From assembly GCA_013694885.1 (NCBI GenBank), contig JACDBO010000295.1, positions 1 through 7,848 on the forward strand: a DNA stretch of 7,848 nt, written 5' to 3'. This DNA comes from Chloroflexia bacterium (GTDB lineage: Bacteria; Chloroflexota; Chloroflexia; Thermomicrobiales; UBA6265). The notes beneath the pieces were generated by a model. That model saw only the letters and a program-made list of their open reading frames with translations, did not search any database and was not told the origin of the DNA. The translations under genes were made by a program, and so were the position numbers. Every line of letters starts with the position of its first letter. Positions within the stretch are counted from its first letter, which is position 1. Below, piece after piece: positions 1-4,812 of this stretch.

Positions 1-675
1 CCCGTCACCGTCTTCGGCTCCGGAGTCCGCAACGCGTACGACCTGGTCTGGCACAGCAACGGGCGTCTCTACGTTCCCACCAATGGGAGTGCCGCGGGTG
101 GCAACACGCCCGGCTCACCGAGCGGCGTCACGCCGAGCGTGCCACCCATGGTCAACGTGGGGACGCAGAACGACTTCCTGTTTACGGTGACCGCCGGTGG
201 GTACTACGGGCACCCGAACCCGCTCCTCGGCAACTACGCGCTGAATGGCGCGAACCCGACGAGTAGTGTCGACCGGGCGGAGGTCGTCGATCAGGTCGTG
301 AACGGCCAGGTCGTCTACAACGGCTACCCGGTTGGCATCAGCGTCGATCCGGACTACAGGTTCTTCGCATGGGATTTCAGTCGGAACCGCTCGCCGAACG
401 GCGTCATCGAGTACAAGAGCGCCACCTTCGGCGGCATCCTCCAGAACAAGATCCTCGTCGTCGAGTACAGCGGCGGAGATCGGATCCTGGTGCTCACGCC
501 GGATAGCAGCGGCAACATCGTCAGCGCGGAAGTGCTCGGCGTCGCCGGCGGCCTCGCTAACCCGCTCGACCTAATTGAGGATCCGAGCAACGGCAACATC
601 TATGTGGCAGAGCTGGTCAGTTTCACCAGCACCGGTGCAACCAGCAGCATCTCGGTCCTGAAACCAGAGAACTAG
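1..675 (+). CDS. C-terminal part of a secreted glucose/sorbosone dehydrogenase-like beta-propeller protein (5' end outside window)
   Basis: The frame is open from base 1 to the TAG at 673-675, giving 224 visible residues with no stop. The first in-frame ATG, at 139, falls in the middle of conserved sequence, so the gene must begin upstream of the window. Visible residues 10-37 (RNAYDLVWHSNGRLYVPTNG, then AAGGNTP) match the conserved propeller region of PQQ-dependent or sorbosone-type sugar dehydrogenases. Later blades show the NGVIEY and LVVEYSGGDRILVL strands and a final blade ending in ANPLDLIEDPSNGNIYVAEL. Proteins of this kind are usually exported and oxidise sugars or act as surface propellers. 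The catalytic residues lie in the missing part, so activity cannot be judged. The next gene starts 38 bp downstream on the same strand and may be co-transcribed. Confidence 0.8.
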   Translation, partial: PVTVFGSGVRNAYDLVWHSNGRLYVPTNGSAAGGNTPGSPSGVTPSVPPMVNVGTQNDFLFTVTAGGYYGHPNPLLGNYALNGANPTSSVDRAEVVDQVVNGQVVYNGYPVGISVDPDYRFFAWDFSRNRSPNGVIEYKSATFGGILQNKILVVEYSGGDRILVLTPDSSGNIVSAEVLGVAGGLANPLDLIEDPSNGNIYVAELVSFTSTGATSSISVLKPEN

Positions 676-713
676 AACTCACGGCCGGGAGGCGGTGGAA
701 AGGGTCAACAATC

Positions 714-1532
714 ATGCGTGCGAGCCGTTCGCTGTTCATCTTCATCGTCTGTGCCGTTGTGGCTGTCGTAGTTGGCTCGGCTCTGGTCCGGGTTCGAGCG
801 AATGATGGAGAGGACGCCGCTGCGCTGCGCCTGACCGTCGACAGTCTGCCCGAGGTGCCCGCTGCCGTTGAGCTTTCACGGATGACGCTCGCACCGGGAG
901 CTGGGCGAGAGATGCTGGTGCCCGGGCCGGAGTTGTACGCGGTCGAATCCGGCACGCTGGGAATTCGCGTCGATGGTCCGGCCTTCCTCACTCGGGCGCC
1001 GACCAATGATGAGGCAGCTCGCAGGGAGGAGATGGAGCCGGGCGTCGATTACGTGCTCCGGCCAGGTGACCAGGCGCTCGTGCTCGTCAGGGTGGGACAC
1101 CATCTCGTCAATGACGGCCTCGATCCCGTCAAATTTCTCAACGTGGTGATCTTCACTAGCTCCTCCGTCGTACCATCGTGGCTGCCGGACGCTGAGCTGC
1201 CGTCAGGATTCGCCGAGACTCCCCTTGCGACTGAAATCGTCGGGGAGTTGGGTGTTCTACCCGTCGGAGCAGCCGAAATCGTGGTGCAACGGGCGACCGT
1301 CGCGCCGGACAAGAATGTCCCACAGGCAATGACGGAGGGATTTGCGCTGATCGTGGTTGAAGAGGGCGAGCTGTCGGTCTCGACGTCTGACGAAGCGCCC
1401 ACCACCCATCTCAGAGGCGAGGTCGTCCGCGCTACGCCGGAAAACCCAGTCAAGGCGTGGAACGCCGCTGAGGGGTCGCTCAAGATCACCTCGCTGATAA
1501 TTTCACCGGCCGAAACGAAGCGCAACCGCTGA
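714..1532 (+). CDS. Membrane-anchored or secreted protein with two degenerate cupin-like halves
   Basis: This is a 272-aa protein. The ATG at 714 is preceded by purine-rich GGGAGG (687-692) and GGAAAGG (697-703), a good ribosome site. Residues 6-25 form one hydrophobic segment, either an uncleaved anchor or a signal peptide, so the rest should lie outside the membrane. Two similar halves follow. Residues ~53-147 contain MTLAPGAGREMLV, ELYAVESGTLGI and LRPGDQALV. Residues ~190-263 contain RATVAPDKNVPQ, FALIVVEEGELSV and a final strand. This is the rhythm of a bicupin. The usual metal-binding HxH is replaced in both halves (REM in the first, VPQ in the second), so a metal-dependent enzyme is unlikely and a binding or structural role is more plausible. 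The cupin assignment rests on pattern only, and no specific function is recognised. Confidence 0.75.
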   Translation: MRASRSLFIFIVCAVVAVVVGSALVRVRANDGEDAAALRLTVDSLPEVPAAVELSRMTLAPGAGREMLVPGPELYAVESGTLGIRVDGPAFLTRAPTNDEAARREEMEPGVDYVLRPGDQALVLVRVGHHLVNDGLDPVKFLNVVIFTSSSVVPSWLPDAELPSGFAETPLATEIVGELGVLPVGAAEIVVQRATVAPDKNVPQAMTEGFALIVVEEGELSVSTSDEAPTTHLRGEVVRATPENPVKAWNAAEGSLKITSLIISPAETKRNR

Positions 1533-1608
1533 CGAAGCTGCTCGCAGGAGGCATCGACGAGAACGAGCTCAAGGTGGATCGACTCGGCCTCCGGTTGGGA
1601 AACTACTA

Positions 1609-1631
1609 GCCTCGTGGTCTCGCGGCGAGGC
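1609..1631 (+). terminator. Possible weak terminator hairpin after the cupin-like gene
   Basis: GCCTCG (1609-1614) is the perfect reverse complement of CGAGGC (1626-1631), with an 11-base loop. It lies 77 bp after the cupin-like stop codon. There is no run of T after it, so an ordinary intrinsic terminator is not demonstrated. Confidence 0.25.
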
Positions 1632-1787
1632 AGGACTCATGGTTTGCATGGCTAGAACGGGCGGATTCAGGTTGCCGGTTGTCAAAGCCCAGAGCCGGAT
1701 GTGGCTGAGTAGTCGCGCTCGGCTGCTAGGTGAAAATTCTCAACCGAAACTACCGCATTTGGGGGATTCGCGCATGAGCACCCTTCC

Positions 1788-1831
1788 CTAATATGGAATT
1801 GACCGCTGCCGCAAAGCGGTTCCGACATTAG
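1788..1831 (+). promoter_or_regulatory. Nested hairpin in the probable 5' leader of the cassette
   Basis: Three stems nest in order. CTAAT (1788-1792) pairs with ATTAG (1827-1831), GGA (1795-1797) with TCC (1821-1823), and ACCGCT (1802-1807) with AGCGGT (1815-1820), around the loop GCCGCAA. A small GAG-GAAA-CTC hairpin with a GNRA-type loop follows at 1837-1846. The pairing is seen directly; the idea that it is an RNA control element is inference. I compared it mentally with c-di-GMP, TPP, cobalamin, fluoride and ZTP riboswitch cores and found no match. Confidence 0.35.
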
Positions 1832-1853
1832 CGCATGAGGAAACTCCAAATTC

Positions 1854-1891
1854 CCGGCGAAGGGAGGCGCATAGCGCCGGAGAGTACCTCC
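1854..1891 (+). promoter_or_regulatory. Competing stems just upstream of the peptide gene
   Basis: CCGGCG (1854-1859) can pair with CGCCGG (1875-1880). GGCGC (1866-1870) can instead pair with GCGCC (1874-1878). GGAGG (1863-1867) can pair with CCTCC (1887-1891), and GGAG (1879-1882) with CTCC (1888-1891). Several of these exclude one another, as in a leader that switches between folds. The region ends 26 bases before the start codon. A regulatory role is inference only. Confidence 0.3.
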
Positions 1892-1899
1892 ACACAGAA

Positions 1900-1917
1900 G
1901 GGACAATAGGGACAATA
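1900..1917 (+). repeat. Perfect 9-bp tandem duplication covering the ribosome-binding region
   Basis: GGGACAATA occurs twice back to back (1900-1908 and 1909-1917) and abuts the ATG at 1918. The second GGG (1909-1911) lies six bases before the ATG. The first is preceded by GAAG, giving GAAGGGA (1897-1903), a stronger Shine-Dalgarno but 14 bases from the ATG. The duplication therefore supplies two candidate ribosome sites. Confidence 0.75.
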
Positions 1918-2154
1918 ATGAGCACCTCGAATCAGAACTCGCTTGGTGATCCAGCCGGTCAGGTCACGGTGTCAGCCCACCGCTTGACCACATCGATGAC
2001 CCGTCGCGAAGGATTGCGCAAAGCAGCCTATATTGCTCCGGCCGTCGTCGGGCTCCAGATCGCCGTTCCGAACGTCGCGCTGGGCCGCTCAGGTAAAAAA
2101 GGCGGGTCGAAAGATCCAAGCAAGGGCGAGGGCAAGTCCAAGGGCAAAAAGTAG
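1918..2154 (+). CDS. Small leader-like peptide with Tat-like RR motif and Lys/Gly/Ser tail; candidate substrate of the downstream cassette
   Basis: This is a 78-aa protein. Residues 1-27 are polar. T28-R-R-E-G-L-R-K35 resembles a twin-arginine motif and is followed by a hydrophobic stretch (36-55) containing Y38-I-A-P-A-V43. The last 22 residues (57-78) are almost entirely Lys (8), Gly (6) and Ser (4), with S-K pairs at 64, 68 and 74. The architecture allows two readings. One is a Tat-type signal followed by a short basic tail. The other is a RiPP-like precursor whose Y-x-x-P-x-V segment resembles the Y-x-x-P-x-L motif by which lasso leaders bind PqqD-like recognition elements. It lies 28 bp before a kinase gene, with PqqD-like and nucleotidyltransferase genes next, so it is the obvious candidate substrate. 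The ATG is supported by the GGGA sequences just upstream. No named family is recognised, and the substrate role is inference. Confidence 0.8.
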   Translation: MSTSNQNSLGDPAGQVTVSAHRLTTSMTRREGLRKAAYIAPAVVGLQIAVPNVALGRSGKKGGSKDPSKGEGKSKGKK

Positions 2155-2182
2155 GGCATCCGCCCGTCCTCGAGTGTGGAAG

Positions 2183-3073
2183 ATGCACCAAATAACCGTG
2201 TCCTCGCCACGCAGCGTGATGGTATCTGAACAAGCAAGGCCGCCGCGGGTGGCGTACGAACTCTTTGGCCATGTGGCGTCGTCTGATTTGTGGCTCCCGT
2301 TGCCGATTTCGAGGCGACGTCCCTCGGTCCAGGTTGTGCTCGGGTCCGTCATCGAAACCGGCGAGCTCATCTGGCGGGAGCCGTCCCCATCATCGTTTGC
2401 CTGCTTCAAAGATGACGGAGCGGTCATCGTGTCGTGGCCTGAGGTGAGGTTTCGCGTCGGCTTCGACCGAGTGGTCGTGGACACCAACGATGATGAGAGT
2501 GCGGCGGACCTCTTGGTTCCAGCCGTCTGGTCGGTGCTTCTAGCGCTGCGCGGTCAAGAAGCACTGCATGGCTGTGCCGTGGAACAGAGTGGCCGTGCGC
2601 TCGCCATCTTGGGCGATTCCGGCGCTGGGAAGAGTACGGTGGGCCACATGCTCATCAAGCGGGGTTGGCGTGTGGTCACCGATGATCTGCTCACTGTCGA
2701 TGCTGAAGGCGATGTCCAGCCTGGTCCCCCGTTCTTGCGGCTGAATCCGAATCAACGACGGCAGCAGGTGCAAACACTGGACACCGGCGGCAAGGTCCGC
2801 ATGTACGGTCCCACTTGTACTCGACGGGTCCCGTTAGGAGCGCTGATCGTGTTGGCGCCGGAGTACCGCCGCCCGCGTCGACTCACCGGCATGGCTGCGG
2901 CGAGCGCACTGTTGACCCAAAATTACAATCCGCTGCCGATCCATTCCGACCACGCGCGACGGCGCTTCGACATGGCCGTCGACCTCGCCGGGCGCGTGCC
3001 GGTCTACGGTGCCCCGCCGCGGTCACTAACGGCTGTGGCGCTGGACCAGCTCATCTCCGAGGCGTTTACATGA
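2183..3073 (+). CDS. HprK-like P-loop serine kinase of a PqqD/nucleotidyltransferase cassette
   Basis: From ATG 2183 this is a 296-aa protein. It has the layout of HprK-related kinases found beside PqqD-like genes: an N-terminal beta-rich segment (about 22-105) that differs from the true HprK N-domain, then the kinase core. Visible motifs are LHGCAVE (128-134), the P-loop GDSGAGKST (144-152, K150) and VTDDLL (165-170) with the acidic pair D167/D168. The C-terminal half, including LRLNP (185-189) and TQNYNP (245-250), is less diagnostic. Family members transfer phosphate to serine; relatives in lasso clusters phosphorylate the peptide. No HPr or PTS gene is nearby, so carbon-control function is unlikely. 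The start is uncertain: GGAAG abuts ATG 2183, and ATG 2219 (284 aa) is equally plausible. The frame stays open back to 2033, but that part overlaps the peptide gene and looks non-coding. The stop overlaps the next start. Confidence 0.85.
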   Translation: MHQITVSSPRSVMVSEQARPPRVAYELFGHVASSDLWLPLPISRRRPSVQVVLGSVIETGELIWREPSPSSFACFKDDGAVIVSWPEVRFRVGFDRVVVDTNDDESAADLLVPAVWSVLLALRGQEALHGCAVEQSGRALAILGDSGAGKSTVGHMLIKRGWRVVTDDLLTVDAEGDVQPGPPFLRLNPNQRRQQVQTLDTGGKVRMYGPTCTRRVPLGALIVLAPEYRRPRRLTGMAAASALLTQNYNPLPIHSDHARRRFDMAVDLAGRVPVYGAPPRSLTAVALDQLISEAFT

Positions 3074-3336
3074 GCGTTCGAGTCCCATCCCACATCCATT
3101 TCCGCCCAGTTCACGATGAGGTCGTGCTCCTCGATACCAGGACAGGCTCCTATCGCGGCCTCAACCCGAGCGCCACCGTCATCTGGCTGAGTCTGGCCGA
3201 TGGAGCCGATGAGCGCACCGCGGTCAGCGCGGTTCTCGATCGATTCGATGTGTCGTCCGAGCAGGCCCAAGCCGATCTTGACATCCTTGTCCAGCAGCTC
3301 GTCGCTGATGGTCTGCTGGAACGGGGCGACGGATGA
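3070..3336 (+). CDS. PqqD-like peptide-binding protein (RiPP recognition element fold)
   Basis: This is an 88-aa protein, the usual size for PqqD-family proteins. The start ATG overlaps the kinase stop (ATGA at 3070-3073) and has GAGG at 3059-3062, seven bases upstream. The family pattern is clear: DEVVLLDTRTGSYRGLNPSA (16-35) with the conserved LN, then IW (38-39), a helical segment (48-59), and the C-terminal helix of the winged fold, DLDILVQQLVADGLLERG (69-86). PqqD-like domains are not enzymes; they bind a leader peptide and deliver it to modifying enzymes. Here the likely ligand is the 78-aa peptide at 1918 and the likely clients are the adjacent kinase and nucleotidyltransferase. That pairing is inferred from the neighbourhood. 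The longer open frame beginning at 2815 is only kinase sequence read in another frame. Confidence 0.88.
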   Translation: MSVRVPSHIHFRPVHDEVVLLDTRTGSYRGLNPSATVIWLSLADGADERTAVSAVLDRFDVSSEQAQADLDILVQQLVADGLLERGDG

Positions 3337-4331
3337 GCCTTTGGGAAGCGGTTGATTACCTGATCGATCGCGCCGAGGAACCGGGTGACCTGGAGGCCCA
3401 CGGGCTGCAGGTGCTCGCGGCTCGGCGTTGGCGTGCGACTGGACGCCTAGTGCCACCGGAGTTTCTCGCGGCCGAACAAATGTCGGCAATGGTGGCGCTC
3501 GCCATCCCCGTAGAGCTGGCGCGGGTTCGTAGCATCCTGGCTGCGCCTATCGTCGTTCTCAAGGGACCGGAGATCGCGGCTCGTTACCCAGACTCGGTGC
3601 TCCGGCCAGTCGGCGATCTCGACCTGCTCGTCCCTGACGCAGACAGCGCTCAACGAGGCTTGCTGGCTGCGGGCTATGAGCTGAACGACGCTCTCGAGTA
3701 CCGCTCACTACACCACCAGCCGGCTCTACGGTGGCCGGGTTCTCCACTCCCGATCGAGCTGCACTGCACACTCAATGCTCCTGCCTGGGTGGCTGTGCCT
3801 CCTGTGAGCAATCTCATTACAGCGGCGGTGAAGAGCGCCACTGGCATTGCCGGTATCCTTGCCCTGTCACCTCAGGACCACGCCCTGGCGGTGTCCGCAC
3901 ACGCATGGAAGCATGGTCCCTTCTCTCGGTTCCTGGATTTGCTCGATGTGGCGGTGCTGTCGGAGGGCATGGACAGAGCAAGCCTCGCTGCCCATGCTCA
4001 GCGCTGGCATATGCACCGCCTCTGGTCGGCAACGATCGCTGCAACCGATGCGCTTTCCAGCGGGCAGTCAGTTCCGTGGTGGACTCGCCAGGTTTGGGCA
4101 CGGCACCTTGGTGCTCCCAGAGAGCGCACGGTGAGCGAGGCGTACCTAATGCGCTGGTTAAGCGGGTGCTGGGCATCGAGCCTGTCGGAGGTGCCCGGCG
4201 CGGTCGGTTGGTTCATTTGGCGAGACGTGAGGCCGCGTGAAGGCGAGCATTGGCTGACGAAGCTGGCGCGGATCGTGGACACGAGCCGCTATGCGCTCCG
4301 GCCGCTCTCAGCACGCCGTGATCACGGCTAG
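3333..4331 (+). CDS. Nucleotidyltransferase family protein (NTP_transf_5-like)
   Basis: This is a 332-aa protein that starts at the ATGA overlapping the PqqD-like stop; GGA (3318-3320) and GGGG (3323-3326) lie upstream. The signature of the family is present: IVVLKGPEIAARYPD (73-87), R91, and the acidic pair in GDLDLLV (94-100; D95, D97). IELH (141-144) supplies a possible third acidic residue, E142. A helical second half includes HAWKHGPFSRFLDLLD (190-205), the family's second conserved block. Members are minimal nucleotidyltransferases that should move a nucleotide monophosphate from an NTP to a protein or small acceptor; substrates are mostly unknown. Genes of this family commonly accompany lasso peptide, exopolysaccharide and HprK-related loci. 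It ends the cassette, and its stop sits within a few bases of a 14-bp palindrome. Function beyond nucleotide transfer is unknown. Confidence 0.85.
   Translation: MSLWEAVDYLIDRAEEPGDLEAHGLQVLAARRWRATGRLVPPEFLAAEQMSAMVALAIPVELARVRSILAAPIVVLKGPEIAARYPDSVLRPVGDLDLLVPDADSAQRGLLAAGYELNDALEYRSLHHQPALRWPGSPLPIELHCTLNAPAWVAVPPVSNLITAAVKSATGIAGILALSPQDHALAVSAHAWKHGPFSRFLDLLDVAVLSEGMDRASLAAHAQRWHMHRLWSATIAATDALSSGQSVPWWTRQVWARHLGAPRERTVSEAYLMRWLSGCWASSLSEVPGAVGWFIWRDVRPREGEHWLTKLARIVDTSRYALRPLSARRDHG
4315..4328. repeat. 14-bp perfect palindrome at the end of the nucleotidyltransferase gene
   Basis: GCCGTGATCACGGC is self-complementary over its full length. It encodes the last residues before the TAG at 4329-4331. 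It could fold as a 5-bp stem with a GATC loop or bind a dimeric protein. No T-run follows, so it is not a standard terminator. Confidence 0.5.
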
Positions 4332-4457
4332 TACGACAACCGCACATTGGAGTAGTACTTATATTAGCTCCGGCGGCTCGGTGGAGAGCGCGACGAACGC
4401 CCCCTTCTTGCGACGAAGGCTGGAGCGGGCCGCTCCTCGAACCACGTCTCCCGCTCC

Positions 4458-4481
4458 CGTCACCGAGGTCCCTCGGTGACG
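4458..4481. repeat. 11-bp perfect inverted repeat with a 2-base centre
   Basis: CGTCACCGAGG (4458-4468) and CCTCGGTGACG (4471-4481) are exact reverse complements separated by TC. The repeat lies between convergent genes, at the point where similarity to the transposase remnant stops. It could be a two-way terminator stem or a leftover mobile-element boundary. No T-tract follows on either strand. Confidence 0.6.
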
Positions 4482-4740
4482 AGGAACTCCCCGCCCACGT
4501 ACGTCGGAGGGCGGCCGGAGCGGCAGGGCTCCCGCGGCCCGTCCGGGACGTGGGCCTTGAAGCGCGTGAGCCACCACCGTACCGTACGATGAGCGACGCC
4601 GAGGTTGCCGAGGTCGCCGGTGATCGCCAGCCTTGGCGGGCCGCCCAGCAAATGCGGGCTCGGTCATGCAGGCGGACCTCGGTCTAGCGGCCCTGGGCCA
4701 GGCGCGACAAGGCGGCCTCGACGTCGCTCAACGTGCGCAT
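4460..4740 (-). pseudogene. Decayed N-terminal fragment of an IS630-like (helix-turn-helix) transposase
   Basis: Read on the minus strand, one frame from ATG 4740 gives MRTLSDVEAALSRLAQGR and then a TAG at 4686-4684. The same frame continues after the stop with TEVRLHDRARICWAARQG. Near 4627-4635 the similarity passes to another frame: LAITGDLGNLGV, then AHRTVRWWLTRFKAH, then RSGRPPTY. This order (RARI..A..QG, HTH, R..RF, RSGRPPTY) is the N-terminal DNA-binding part of IS630-type transposases and related helix-turn-helix proteins. The catalytic DDE region is absent; the second frame stops at 4460 in the inverted repeat. One stop, one frameshift and the truncation make it a non-functional relic. 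Assignment to IS630 rather than another helix-turn-helix family rests on pattern recognition. Confidence 0.6.
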
Positions 4741-4812
4741 CGTCAGGCACTTGGGTACGGGGCACCTGCGTCGGTGACCCCGTATCATGCCGGCATTTGC
4801 CGAATGCACCAC

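Larger units (their letters stand above)
1533..1917. other. Gene-free stretch upstream of the peptide/kinase cassette
   Basis: I see no convincing gene on either strand. The first part (to about 1610) continues another reading frame, open from 1472 to a TAG at 1607-1609, that has no credible start. A GC-rich inverted repeat lies at 1609-1631. From about 1725 the sequence becomes clearly richer in A and T than its surroundings. From 1788 to 1891 it holds several short hairpins, followed by a 9-bp tandem duplication directly before the start codon at 1918. This is best read as the promoter and 5' untranslated region of the following operon. No promoter hexamers stand out well enough to place. 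Confidence 0.6.
4332..4812. other. Convergent non-coding region between the cassette and the phosphatase gene
   Basis: I see no intact gene here. The start (4332-4457) carries nothing I can name apart from an AT-richer patch near 4353-4368. An 11-bp inverted repeat lies at 4458-4481. A decayed transposase fragment lies on the minus strand at 4460-4740. A 10-bp palindrome, ATGCCGGCAT (4787-4796), lies 17 bases after the stop of the minus-strand phosphatase gene. The plus-strand frame that stays open from 4633 to 5130 overlaps both the remnant and the phosphatase gene and has no protein-like features. Confidence 0.6.

Noticed and set aside
1472..1609. Open frame after the cupin-like gene ending in TKLLAGGIDENELKVDR..GNY before a TAG
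   Set aside because: It looks protein-like for about 25 residues but has no ATG, no convincing alternative start and no ribosome site; it may be a gene relic or chance.
1799..1830. TTGACC as a -35 box with an ATTA-like -10, or TAATAT (1789-1794) as a -10
   Set aside because: Spacing is wrong or the partner hexamer is missing, and the bases are better explained by the nested hairpin.
2183..3073. Genuine HPr kinase/phosphorylase (hprK) of the PTS system
   Set aside because: The N-terminal domain differs, and no HPr or PTS gene is nearby; the PqqD and nucleotidyltransferase neighbours point to the peptide-associated HprK-like group.
1918..4331. A complete lasso peptide cluster
   Set aside because: No transglutaminase-like B2 protease or asparagine-synthase-like C protein is encoded in the window, and the peptide lacks an obvious core with a ring-forming Gly/Asp or Glu arrangement after a leader Thr.
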